Assembly (NCBI RefSeq): GCF_900142645.1
Contig: NZ_FRBP01000015.1
Coordinates: 1 to 64,000, forward strand
DNA: 64,000 nucleotides
Origin: Eubacterium callanderi
GTDB taxonomy: Bacteria; Bacillota; Clostridia; Eubacteriales; Eubacteriaceae
Direction: 5' to 3'
This document shows, piece after piece, positions 16,406-24,254 of the stretch. Both the position numbers and the translations under genes were made by a program. How positions within the stretch are numbered: the first letter of the stretch is position 1; the number at the start of each line of letters is the position of its first letter. A model generated the notes under the pieces. The model searched no databases and had not been told where the DNA came from. It was given only the letters and a program-made list of their open reading frames with translations.

Positions 16406-17176
16406 ATCAGGTATCAAGCGTGTTCCGGCTCTGCCGCAGGGCGTGAGTATAAGGATAAAAGCGGCGCTGTATGGCCCTATATCAGTGAGAAGGAGCTGCA
16501 GGCGCTGTTCCCCAATGGGGGCTTTAATATTTTTTCTGATCTGGATCAAGAAAATGGCCGGACAGCAGGAGACCTGCTGGAGGCCCAAGAGAGCCGGGCT
16601 TGTCTGAGTCCGTATAAAACAAGGCGCTCCTGGCTTAAAACCGTGGTCGGATATGTGCCCGTGGTAGATGAGGCTGGGGAAGAGGGCTTTGTCCGCATCA
16701 TCGGCCGGGCGTGGTACAAACTGTTATTTATTGTGTTAGCGGTGCTTGTCTGTATTACAGTCTTTGTGGCAGGCATCTGGTTCGCCAGACAGGATGAAGT
16801 GCCGGGATTGGACAAGACGGCGGTTTCCTATCATATTGATGGTGTAAAAAATACCGACAGCGAGTCCATCCTGCTGCCGGGGATGGATGCGCTGAAGGCT
16901 CAAGCGGGGGATCCCCATGTGAAGGAGGCGCTTATCAATCCAGATGGGAATGAATGTTACTTTACCTACAGCATTAAGCTTGCGGATACGGGTGAGGAGC
17001 TGTACCGCTCTGGCCTGATCCCCCCGGGAAAGGCGGTTATGGAGTTTGACTTAAACCGTGCCCTGAGTGCCGGGGAGTATCCCGTTGAGGTCACTGTCAG
17101 AACGCGGGACCTAAAGGATGTGAATATTGAGTATAATGCCGGGAATATTGACACGCATTTAGAAGTAGCGGAGTAG
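16406..17176 (+). CDS. Single-pass membrane protein, paralogue of the next gene; unusual start
   Basis: The frame is open from 16403. Residues about 1-95 are a soluble cytoplasmic part (AVWPYISEKELQALFPNGGF), then one membrane segment (LLFIVLAVLVCITVFVAGIW) and an extracellular domain of about 125 residues with NPDGNECYFTYSIKL and LYRSGLIPPGKAV. No ATG, GTG or TTG occurs early in the frame, but GGGAGG at 16392-16397 stands 8 bases before ATC 16406. From there the product is 256 residues, matching the 257 of the paralogue at 17193. The ATG at 16399 is in another frame and closes after 15 codons, so a frameshift near 16400-16445 is the alternative. A GTG at 16643 would remove most of the cytoplasmic part. 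Function unknown. Confidence 0.6.
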   Translation: MRYQACSGSAAGREYKDKSGAVWPYISEKELQALFPNGGFNIFSDLDQENGRTAGDLLEAQESRACLSPYKTRRSWLKTVVGYVPVVDEAGEEGFVRIIGRAWYKLLFIVLAVLVCITVFVAGIWFARQDEVPGLDKTAVSYHIDGVKNTDSESILLPGMDALKAQAGDPHVKEALINPDGNECYFTYSIKLADTGEELYRSGLIPPGKAVMEFDLNRALSAGEYPVEVTVRTRDLKDVNIEYNAGNIDTHLEVAE

Positions 17177-17192
17177 GAAAAAGGAGAGGTCT

Positions 17193-17966
17193 ATGGAATA
17201 TGAGTATAAAAAAATAAAAGGTATGTCCAGTACGCTGAAATCCCAGGACGGCGGCATCTGGAATTATCTGCCGCATAAAGTATTCCTTGAGAAAGGGATG
17301 GAGAAGAAGCGTGTCATTTTTGGTGACGTCACAGGAAAAAGCGGCAGTGAGGCCACGGAGCGGATATGTATGCAGCAGAAGGGCAGCACAAAAACCATGC
17401 GGATGTATCCTTATAGCGGGCGTTTGTCTTTTTTTGATAAAGTTCTCGGCTACATGGCAGCCGCTTCGCCAACGGGCAAAGTGGGATTTGTGAGGATTCG
17501 AAAAAAGAACCCCCTGAAGCTGGCTCTTGTCATCGGGCTTTTGCTTGTGCTGCTGGTTGGGGGAATTACCTTCGCGTTCTGGAACAGGGGGCCGTCTCTG
17601 GATAAAAACGCCATTGCGTATCAATTACCAGGCCAGGTAAAAAATACAGACCCTAACTCGATTCTGCTGCCGGGGTATGATGTGCTGGAAATGAACGAGG
17701 CAACCCAAACTGTAGATGCGGCGCTTTTAAACCCTGATGGAAATGAGTGTTACTTTAAATATATCATTACACTCAAGGAGAATGGGGAGGAGCTTTACAG
17801 GACAGGGCTTATCAAACCCGGCACGGCTGTGGTGGGCTTTAAGTCTGTGAAGAAACTGGAAAAAGGGTCATATCCTATTGTTATCAAGATAGAGGCTGCG
17901 GATTTAAAGGATACGGAGCACTTATATAACGGAGGCGCCATTGAAGCTGATTTAGAGGTGAAATAA
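17193..17966 (+). CDS. Single-pass membrane protein with an extracellular CYF-type domain
   Basis: A 257-residue protein: cytoplasmic part of about 105 residues, one membrane helix (LALVIGLLLVLLVGGITFAF), then an extracellular domain with SILLPGYDVLEM, NPDGNECYFKYIITL and GEELYRTGLIKPGTAV. It is clearly paralogous to the preceding product over the membrane helix and outer domain. AAAGGAGAGG precedes the ATG. Domains with N-P-x-x-N-x-C-Y-F followed by a P-G-K/T motif occur, as I recall, in uncharacterised clostridial surface loci beside small secreted proteins of the type encoded at 15779. It could display, assemble or sense the secreted subunits. That role is inference. Confidence 0.72.
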   Translation: MEYEYKKIKGMSSTLKSQDGGIWNYLPHKVFLEKGMEKKRVIFGDVTGKSGSEATERICMQQKGSTKTMRMYPYSGRLSFFDKVLGYMAAASPTGKVGFVRIRKKNPLKLALVIGLLLVLLVGGITFAFWNRGPSLDKNAIAYQLPGQVKNTDPNSILLPGYDVLEMNEATQTVDAALLNPDGNECYFKYIITLKENGEELYRTGLIKPGTAVVGFKSVKKLEKGSYPIVIKIEAADLKDTEHLYNGGAIEADLEVK

Positions 17967-17970
17967 AGCG

Positions 17971-18513
17971 ATGAAAAAATTATTGTGTTTGTGTTTGTTC
18001 TTGCTCGTACTCATGCTGGTGGGAGGCTGTGGTATGAAAGTGACAGCGGATCATGAATCAAAGGCAGGGGCGGGCATGAAACTGCAGATGAACGCAATTA
18101 CCTTTACGGCGGATAAAGCTGAGAAGCTTAAGGAGGTAAAGCCCGCGAACCCGAATGGATACTATAACTATTATGAGGAACAGGAAGGGTATACGTACTT
18201 TGTGGTGACGGGAAAGGCTGAAAACGAGGGCTCAATGGCGCTCGATACAGATAATATCCTTGTGCGCGGCACGCGTGGTAATATAGAATATAAAGGAAAG
18301 CTTTTATTCTCAAATACGGAAGAGAGTGATCTGGTCAATAAAATGGAAAAAGATGCGGAGCAGACATTTTATTTTATTCTACTGATAAAGGATGGACAGG
18401 AGCCGCCGGATACGATAGAAGTTTTTTATAATGATGACTTTGGAAAGTCACAAAAGGCAGAGCATTATGATTATTCTGTACGCTGGCCATTGGACAGTCT
18501 GGATTTAGAATAA
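17971..18513 (+). CDS. Lipoprotein with a DUF4352-like domain
   Basis: A 180-residue lipoprotein: hydrophobic signal CLFLLVLMLVGGC with the lipobox cysteine at about residue 20. The mature part has an Ig-like pattern (TYFVVTGKAENEGSMAL, then EQTFYFILLIKDGQEPPDTI) as in DUF4352/telomeric-repeat-factor-like extracellular domains. It starts 4 bases after the preceding stop, so it belongs to the surface operon and ends it before a strong terminator. It would be anchored on the outer face of the membrane. It may help assembly or bind a ligand; this cannot be told from sequence. Confidence 0.75.
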   Translation: MKKLLCLCLFLLVLMLVGGCGMKVTADHESKAGAGMKLQMNAITFTADKAEKLKEVKPANPNGYYNYYEEQEGYTYFVVTGKAENEGSMALDTDNILVRGTRGNIEYKGKLLFSNTEESDLVNKMEKDAEQTFYFILLIKDGQEPPDTIEVFYNDDFGKSQKAEHYDYSVRWPLDSLDLE

Positions 18514-18524
18514 TATTTAAAAAA

Positions 18525-18558
18525 GCAGGCGTTTCCCAGAGAAACGCCTGCTTTTTTT
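18525..18558 (+). terminator. Strong terminator of the surface-protein operon
   Basis: GCAGGCGTTTC (18525-18535) pairs perfectly with GAAACGCCTGC (18541-18551), a 5-base loop between them, followed by seven T residues. Reading from the other side the stem is preceded by AAAAA, so it may also serve the convergent SorC gene. Confidence 0.9.
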
Positions 18559-18589
18559 CATATCCTTTTTCATATCCTTTTTCATATCC
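18554..18589. repeat. Three perfect 12-bp tandem repeats
   Basis: TTTTTCATATCC occurs three times in direct succession at 18554-18565, 18566-18577 and 18578-18589. The third copy overlaps the stop codon of the minus-strand SorC gene (18582-18584) and the first overlaps the T-run of the terminator. It is most simply a replication-slippage tract. Confidence 0.85.
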
Positions 18590-19523
18590 CCAACAGCGCC
18601 AGCGCAGTCTCCTCATCGGTAAACAGCGCGTTCACCAGCTTTAATGAGAGCACAGCGTGGATAATATCCTTTTTATAAACGCCCTCGGCAATGCCAATGC
18701 TGGTCCGCGCGTTGGCGCTGGCTTTGAAGATATTTGCCCGGATCAGCCTTCTTGTGAAATCTGTATCAATGGGGTTTCCGTTGACATCGAGGTATTGAAG
18801 GGCAATATCGCCCATGACCTGTCTGGCCTTCAGCTCAGCGATGTCGCCGGGTTTAAAAATTCCGAACTGCGGCTGGGAAGAAATTTCAAAGGTACCCATG
18901 CCCAGAAGCAGGATATCGGCGTGCTCTCCCATGTACAGGAGCTTTTGCGTCTGGCCGTTGTTCATCAGGGCTTCATATTCCTCCTGCGAGCTGCACACAG
19001 CTGGAGCGTGGATAACTTCAGCGACGCCGTTGATGGTCTTGGCCAGGCGGATGCTGCTCAGGTTGGGGAAAAGGTCCATGGTATTGCCAAAGCTGCCGGC
19101 CAGAGGAACAACCTTTACCTTTGGAAAACACAGGGACTCGGTGGCGGAGATAAGCCTTGAGACGCTGGTGCCCCAGCCGACGCCAACGACGTCTTCTGGC
19201 CGCAGCTCTGAAATAAAATAGTTGGCGGCGGCGAGGGCCAGGTCGTCTCTGGTGGCATTCTCGCTTTTGATGACGCCGACATGCTTGATGTAATACTTGT
19301 GCATGAGCGCGCTTTCCAAGGCTGCGTTTTCGGTAAAGGGCGTCATGACTTCAATTTTTACAATACCGCTTTCCTCTGCGCGGGCCAGGAGTTTTGAAAC
19401 CCATGGTCTTGAAATATTCAGCTTTTTTGCAATTTCCTGCTGTGACAGTTTTTCTTTATAGTACAGATTTGCGATGAGGATCATTTTATTAAACATGGAA
19501 TCCGATGATTCGATTTTATTCAT
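18582..19523 (-). CDS. SorC/DeoR-type sugar-binding transcriptional regulator
   Basis: A 313-residue regulator. Residues about 10-60 hold the helix-turn-helix (LYYKEKLSQQEIAKKLNISR PWVSKLL) and the rest is the SorC effector domain, with DVVGVGWGTSVSRLI and ILLLGMGTFE as phosphosugar-binding loops. It is divergent from the FGGY kinase operon, whose promoter lies about 140 bases beyond its start. SorC regulators respond to phosphorylated sugars made by the operon they control, so it probably senses a ketose phosphate from the kinase or epimerase. EryD of erythritol catabolism is a family member, which is of interest given the triosephosphate-isomerase-like gene downstream. Confidence 0.9.
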   Translation of the reverse strand: MNKIESSDSMFNKMILIANLYYKEKLSQQEIAKKLNISRPWVSKLLARAEESGIVKIEVMTPFTENAALESALMHKYYIKHVGVIKSENATRDDLALAAANYFISELRPEDVVGVGWGTSVSRLISATESLCFPKVKVVPLAGSFGNTMDLFPNLSSIRLAKTINGVAEVIHAPAVCSSQEEYEALMNNGQTQKLLYMGEHADILLLGMGTFEISSQPQFGIFKPGDIAELKARQVMGDIALQYLDVNGNPIDTDFTRRLIRANIFKASANARTSIGIAEGVYKKDIIHAVLSLKLVNALFTDEETALALLGI

Positions 19524-19662
19524 TTTTGTCTTCCTTTTCTCAGTGGCTTAGGGCTCTATCATAACAGAAGCACATTTGTTACTAAACCTAGTTTGATTAT
19601 ACGTTAAGCATTGTTAAAAAGTCAAGAAATATAAAGGTTTCGGTTTAAAAAACAAAAAAATA

Positions 19663-19691
19663 TTGACACACATATGTTATTGTTGTATGAT
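19663..19691 (+). promoter_or_regulatory. Promoter of the sugar-kinase operon
   Basis: TTGACA (19663-19668), 17 bases, TATGAT (19686-19691). The spacer holds ACATATGT, a short palindrome that could be part of the SorC operator. Start codon of the kinase is about 80 bases downstream of the expected transcription start. Confidence 0.65.
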
Positions 19692-19780
19692 GTTGGTATC
19701 AAAAGTTACAGTCGGGAACGAATGTATCTCATGGGGGAGAATACAGTCCTGGCTGTACAAAAATTTAAGGGGGTAATACA

Positions 19781-21322
19781 ATGAAACAGTTGGATTGCGT
19801 ATTAGGGATTGATATGGGCACCGGTGGTGCGCGTGTAGGTATCTTTGATTTAAAGGGGACGCCAATCGTATTCTGTGAGGAGCCTTATCCGCTGTATACG
19901 CCAGCATCCGGGCGCGCGGAGCAGAACCCGGATGAATGGTGGGCGGCAATCTGTAAGGCGTCACGCAGGGCCATCAAGGAAAGTGGCATTGATCCATCCT
20001 GTATCAAGGGGATGAGCGTGGACACCACCTGCTGTACGGTGCTGCTGTCTGGAGATGATATGGTGCCCTTAAGGCCTGCGATTATGTGGATGGATATCCG
20101 TGCTTCAGAGCAGGCGAAGCGCATGTACGAAACCGGTCATGATGCGCTGAAATACAATGGATACGGCATGGTTTCGGCAGAGTGCCTGCCGGCAAAAGCC
20201 CTCTGGCTGAAGGAAAACGAGCCGGAGCTGTACCACAAGGCCACACGCTTCTATGAATGTACAGACTGGCTCACCTACCGTTTAACAGGCGAGTATACTG
20301 CCAGTATCAACTGTGCTTCCAGCCGTTGGTATTACAATTCGGAGGAGGGCGGCTATCCGGTTGATTTTTATAACACGATTGGACTGGAGGATCTGGTTGA
20401 AAAGCTGCCGCCGCGTGTTCTCGCAATGGGTGATCTGGTCGGCGGGCTGACTGCCGCCGCAGCTGAGGAGCTTGGCCTGGTGGCCGGCATTCCGGTGGGT
20501 GAAGGCGGTGCGGATGCCTTCGTCGGCGTCATCGGCCTCAATGCGGTTCAGCCTGGAAAGCTTACGCTCATCACAGGCTCGTCGCACCTGCACATTGCCC
20601 AGGTGAAGGAAGCCATCCACAGCAAGGGTGTCTGGGGCTCCTATCCGGATGCCATCGTCAAGGGGCTGCAGATGGTCGAAGGGGGACAGACCTCGACCGG
20701 TTCCATTGTCAACTGGCTTAAGGAGCAGCTCTGCGGCAATCTGAAGGTACAGGCGGCCGAGGAAGGGTGCAGCGTCTATGATATTCTGAACCGTGAGGCG
20801 GAAGCCCTGCCCATCGGCGCGGATGGTATCATCGCGTTGGATTTCTTCCAGGGGAACCGCACACCACATGTTGATCCGGATGTCCGCGGCATGTTTTACG
20901 GACTCTCTCTGGGGCACACGCCAGCGCATATGTACCGCGCGGTCATTGAGAGCATCTGCTATGGTACGGAAACCATCATTGATTCTTTCCGTCAGGCAGG
21001 CTTTTCACCGGACGGCATTGTGGTTTCCGGCGGCGCGGTCAAAAGCCGGTTCTGGCTCCAGACCCACGCGGATGTCTGCAATGTGCCGATTATTGTTACA
21101 AAGGTAACAGAAGGCCCATGCCTTGGCTCAGCGATTCTCGGCGCTGTTGCCGGCGGCGTTTATCCGGATATCCAGACGGCTGCCGAGTCCATGACGACGG
21201 TTGATTATACCGTAGAGCCAGATCAGCAGCGCCATGACGCTTATATGTTCTACTATGAAAAATATAAGGAATTTTACGCACTGGCCAAAGACTGGATGCA
21301 CTCAGTCACCACACACAAATAA
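19781..21322 (+). CDS. FGGY-family carbohydrate kinase (xylulokinase-like)
   Basis: A 513-residue two-domain FGGY kinase. The N-terminal phosphate-binding loop GIDMGTGGARVGIFD is at residues 8-22, the sugar-binding region CTDWLTYRLTGEY is near 159-171, and the C-terminal ATP site includes VVSGGAVKSRFWLQTHADV near 414-432 and GPCLGSAILGAV. The length fits xylulo- or erythritol-kinase relatives. AAGGGGG precedes the ATG. As first gene of the operon it should phosphorylate a ketose or polyol that then passes to the epimerase and aldolase. The exact substrate cannot be read from the sequence; D-xylulose is the default, but the missing transporter and isomerase make an unusual substrate possible. 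Confidence 0.88.
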   Translation: MKQLDCVLGIDMGTGGARVGIFDLKGTPIVFCEEPYPLYTPASGRAEQNPDEWWAAICKASRRAIKESGIDPSCIKGMSVDTTCCTVLLSGDDMVPLRPAIMWMDIRASEQAKRMYETGHDALKYNGYGMVSAECLPAKALWLKENEPELYHKATRFYECTDWLTYRLTGEYTASINCASSRWYYNSEEGGYPVDFYNTIGLEDLVEKLPPRVLAMGDLVGGLTAAAAEELGLVAGIPVGEGGADAFVGVIGLNAVQPGKLTLITGSSHLHIAQVKEAIHSKGVWGSYPDAIVKGLQMVEGGQTSTGSIVNWLKEQLCGNLKVQAAEEGCSVYDILNREAEALPIGADGIIALDFFQGNRTPHVDPDVRGMFYGLSLGHTPAHMYRAVIESICYGTETIIDSFRQAGFSPDGIVVSGGAVKSRFWLQTHADVCNVPIIVTKVTEGPCLGSAILGAVAGGVYPDIQTAAESMTTVDYTVEPDQQRHDAYMFYYEKYKEFYALAKDWMHSVTTHK

Positions 21323-21349
21323 GATAATTGACAGAAAAAGGAGGATACT

Positions 21350-21997
21350 ATGGCATTAGTATCAGCTTCAATCCTGGCCTGTGACCAGACAAGAATTGGA
21401 GAACAGATCATCAAGGCTGAGGCGGCTGGCATTGACTATATACACGTCGACATTATGGACGGCGTGTATGTGGAGAATATGACCTATGGCCCCCAGCTGG
21501 TCAGGGATTTAAAAAAGATCAGCGGGCTGCCTGTATCTGTGCATTTTGAGGTCTGCCATCCGGAAACTTTTTTTCCAATCTTCGCGGACTGCGGAGCAGA
21601 TATCGTGACCTTTCAGCTGGACGCCTGCGCTAACCCGCTGCATCTGATCCAGGAGATCAGGAAAAGAGGGATAAAAGCCGGTATCGGAATTGGGCCAACC
21701 TACGGCACAGAGCGGCTTGCCTATCTTTTGCCCTGTATTGACTGGCTGATTATGATGAGCGCGGAGCCAGGCTATGGCGGGCAGCCGCTGAACCCATGTA
21801 TCTATGAAAAGCTGCGGGAGGCTCAGGAAATCATGGCAAAAACAGGAAGCCGCGTCCCGGTGAGTGTGGACGGCGGTGTCAACGGCAGCAACGGCCAGGG
21901 ACTGGTCGAGGCTGGCGCCGACGTACTGATTGCCGGCAGCTATGTATTCCAGGATGACGCGGTGGAAGAGCGGGTGCAAAACCTGAAAAATTTATAA
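21350..21997 (+). CDS. Ribulose-phosphate 3-epimerase family protein
   Basis: A 215-residue TIM-barrel epimerase. Visible motifs: SASILACD at the start, HVDIMDGVYV with the first metal ligand His and the catalytic Asp (residues 31-37), SVHFEV with the second His, and VDGGVNG with the other catalytic Asp near 165. The usual phosphate-binding GYGGQ is present in SAEPGYGGQPL. The changes DVHLM to SVHFEV and NPG to EPG set it apart from housekeeping Rpe, so it may act on a related substrate such as allulose 6-phosphate or xylulose/ribulose phosphates of this pathway. Its position between kinase and aldolase supports a catabolic role. Confidence 0.85.
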   Translation: MALVSASILACDQTRIGEQIIKAEAAGIDYIHVDIMDGVYVENMTYGPQLVRDLKKISGLPVSVHFEVCHPETFFPIFADCGADIVTFQLDACANPLHLIQEIRKRGIKAGIGIGPTYGTERLAYLLPCIDWLIMMSAEPGYGGQPLNPCIYEKLREAQEIMAKTGSRVPVSVDGGVNGSNGQGLVEAGADVLIAGSYVFQDDAVEERVQNLKNL

Positions 21998-22012
21998 CAG
22001 CAGGAGGATGCA

Positions 22013-22852
22013 ATGTTAGTCACATCAAAAGAAATGTTTAAAAAAGCGCAGGAGGGCGGATACGCCATTCCAGCTCCGAATTTTATTGATCTGGAATCTC
22101 TGCGCTGGCATGTGGAGACAGCTGAAAAGCTGAATGTTCCGTTGATTCTGCCGCTGGCGGAGGCGCATATCGGGGAGAATATCACCCTTGAGGATGCAGC
22201 GCTTGTGGGAAAAAAATACGCGGCGGAGGCAAAGGTGCCGGTTGCGCTGCATCTGGACCATGGGACGAATCCCGAAATCATTAAAAAGGCTGTGGACCTT
22301 GGATTCACCTCAGTAATGATCGATGCGTCCATGGAATCCTTTGAGGAAAATGTCCGCAGAACAAAGGAAATTATCGCCTATGCCCACGCGCGGGGCGCGG
22401 TGGTTGAGGCGGAGATCGGACATGTAGGCGCTGGTGAGAATTACGAAAATCACGATGAGTCCGATTCACAGTACACCACTGTGGAGGAAGCCAGACGCTT
22501 TGTTGAGGAAACCGGCGTGGATTCCCTGGCCATCTCCATCGGGACAGCGCACGGTATGTACAAGGGCATCCCGGAAATCAATTTTGACCGTTTAAAAGAA
22601 ATTGCCAGGGCCATCGACACACCGCTGGTGCTGCACGGAGGCTCCTCCTCAGGAGATGAAAACTTGGCCAGATGTGCGGTAAATGGTATTTCCAAGATCA
22701 ATATTTTTTCGGATCTGCTGGCTGCAGCTATGAAAGCACTGGAAGAAGCCCCGCCGAAAACCTACCTTGATGTGAAGGCATTGTCAAAGAAGGGCATGCA
22801 GGAATGCCTGGAGCACTACTATTCTGTCTTTGAGACTAAAACAATTGACTGA
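22013..22852 (+). CDS. Class II fructose/tagatose-bisphosphate-type aldolase
   Basis: A 279-residue zinc-dependent aldolase. Zinc and catalytic motifs are visible: VALHLDHGTN near residues 77-86 (first His ligand and catalytic Asp), VVEAEIGHVGAGE near 130-142, SIGTAHGMYKG near 176-186, LVLHGGSSSG near 206-215, and the C-terminal phosphate-binding KINIFSDL. It cleaves a ketose phosphate to dihydroxyacetone phosphate and an aldehyde. In this operon the substrate comes from the FGGY kinase with or without the epimerase, and the triose or tetrose product could be handled by the TpiA-like protein. Which ketose is used is not determinable here. Confidence 0.88.
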   Translation: MLVTSKEMFKKAQEGGYAIPAPNFIDLESLRWHVETAEKLNVPLILPLAEAHIGENITLEDAALVGKKYAAEAKVPVALHLDHGTNPEIIKKAVDLGFTSVMIDASMESFEENVRRTKEIIAYAHARGAVVEAEIGHVGAGENYENHDESDSQYTTVEEARRFVEETGVDSLAISIGTAHGMYKGIPEINFDRLKEIARAIDTPLVLHGGSSSGDENLARCAVNGISKINIFSDLLAAAMKALEEAPPKTYLDVKALSKKGMQECLEHYYSVFETKTID

Positions 22853-22874
22853 CAGACCAATCTGGAGGATAAAA

Positions 22875-23396
22875 ATGACTGTATATAAAGAACAAATTAG
22901 CGTAGAATCCCATGGAAATACCCCAACCTATATTAACATTACGCCGCAGGTCCGCGAAGCCATTGCTAAAAGCGGCATTAAAAACGGCACCTGTAGCGTG
23001 ATCTCACCCCACACCACCTGTGCGGTTTTCTTTGAAGAGTTTGTGCACGATTATACCGAGGATGGAGATGAGTATCTTCAGGCTGATCTCAATGATGTTC
23101 TGGAAAAAATTATTCCAAATCAGGTAAGCTGGGACCAGTACCGCTACCCCGGTGAAAAGCATTTTGAAGAAGTTGAAAAATGGCCGAACATCGAGTCCTA
23201 CCTCCCGGGGGGTGACCGGACTGCCATCTGGAACTGTGACGCCCACATTAAAGCCACTTTGATCGGCGCAAGCGAGGTGTTTGACGTGGACGACGGAGCG
23301 CTGGGCGTTGGAAAAACAGGCTATATCTATTTTGCGGATTTTGACCGTGCCCGCCCGCGGGTGCGTCAGTGTAAAATTGTGGTGATGGGGGAATAA
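22875..23396 (+). CDS. YjbQ/UPF0047 family protein
   Basis: A 173-residue protein with the family's hallmarks: SPHTTCAVFFEE near residues 42-53, a DYTEDGDEYLQADL loop, and RTAIWNCDAHIKATLIGASE near 110-130. Conserved His, Asp and Glu residues suggest a phosphoryl-ligand pocket. The E. coli member has weak thiamine-phosphate-synthase activity, but the physiological role is unsettled. The ATG at 22875 follows TGGAGGAT. It lies inside a sugar-phosphate operon, 2 bases before the TpiA-like gene, so a function in the same carbohydrate pathway is more likely here than thiamine synthesis. Confidence 0.85.
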   Translation: MTVYKEQISVESHGNTPTYINITPQVREAIAKSGIKNGTCSVISPHTTCAVFFEEFVHDYTEDGDEYLQADLNDVLEKIIPNQVSWDQYRYPGEKHFEEVEKWPNIESYLPGGDRTAIWNCDAHIKATLIGASEVFDVDDGALGVGKTGYIYFADFDRARPRVRQCKIVVMGE

Positions 23397-23398
23397 AA

Positions 23399-24097
23399 AT
23401 GAAAAGAAAAGTACGCGCGCCCTTTTTAATTGTTAATCCCAAGGCATACATTTACGGAGAAGAATCTGTGGCGCTGGCAAAGGTCTGCGATCAGCTTTCT
23501 GAAGAGTATGATCTGGACATTCTCTTTACCGCCCAGCATGTGGATATTCAGAAAGTCGCCGACGCCACAGAGCATATCGTCGTGACCGCCCAGCACATGG
23601 ACGGCATTGTACCAGGCCGGGGGATGGGCCACATTTTACCCGAAGGGCTTAAGGCTGCTGGCGCTCAGGCCGTTGTTTTAAATCATGCGGAGCACCCTGT
23701 AACCACCACGCAGCTTGACAAAATCATCAGGCGCGCCGATGCGCTCGACATCGTGACCATCGTGTGCGCTGATTCACCAGAAGAATCAAAAGCTGTCGCA
23801 CAGTTAAAACCAGATATGATGATCTGCGAACCCACCAGCCTGATCGGGACAGGCAGCACGAGCAGCGAGGATTATATTAAAGCGACAAATGACGCGGTGA
23901 AGTCCATTGACGATACAATTCTGATCGTTCAGGCTGCCGGAGTCAGCACTGGTGATGATGTTTACCGGGTAGTCATGGAAGGTGCCCATGGAAGTGGCGG
24001 CACCAGCGGTATTCTAAACGCGCCAAGCCGAAAAGGAAAGATCGTTGAGATGCTGGACGCTTTGAAAAAGGCACAGAGCGAACTGAATAAAAAATAA
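23399..24097 (+). CDS. Triosephosphate isomerase-like protein
   Basis: A 232-residue TIM barrel. Catalytic features of triosephosphate isomerase are present in a divergent setting: NPKAYIYG near residues 13-20 (Asn/Lys), LNHAEH near 97-102 (His electrophile), ICEPTSLIGTGSTS near 140-153 (catalytic Glu and flexible loop), and a C-terminal GSGGTSGI phosphate loop near 197-204. It is shorter and different enough from housekeeping TpiA to be a paralogue. Triosephosphate-isomerase paralogues that act on tetrulose phosphates (EryH type) are known from erythritol pathways, so this one may isomerise a product of the operon. That is inference. Confidence 0.82.
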   Translation: MKRKVRAPFLIVNPKAYIYGEESVALAKVCDQLSEEYDLDILFTAQHVDIQKVADATEHIVVTAQHMDGIVPGRGMGHILPEGLKAAGAQAVVLNHAEHPVTTTQLDKIIRRADALDIVTIVCADSPEESKAVAQLKPDMMICEPTSLIGTGSTSSEDYIKATNDAVKSIDDTILIVQAAGVSTGDDVYRVVMEGAHGSGGTSGILNAPSRKGKIVEMLDALKKAQSELNKK

Positions 24098-24108
24098 CCA
24101 GGCTTTTT

Positions 24109-24140
24109 ACCGCCGGCACATCAGTGTCCGGCGGTTTTTT
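24109..24140 (+). terminator. Terminator of the sugar operon
   Basis: ACCGCCGG (24109-24116) pairs with CCGGCGGT (24128-24135), followed by six T residues, 12 bases after the last stop codon. Confidence 0.9.
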
Positions 24141-24254
24141 ATATATGTGTTGGGATTAAGAGAAGTTGAAAGCAGCTCAGGATAATGTTAACATAAGGAA
24201 AAGACAGATTATCAGAAAGATAATTTGATGAAAGAACAAAAGGAGAACGGTTTG

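Noticed and set aside
18554-18589. Tandem repeat as a CRISPR array
   Set aside because: The three 12-base copies are adjacent with no spacers and no cas gene is nearby.
20282-20929. 215-codon minus-strand frame inside the sugar kinase
   Set aside because: It is the shadow of the GC-rich FGGY kinase gene, has no ribosome site and no family-like features.
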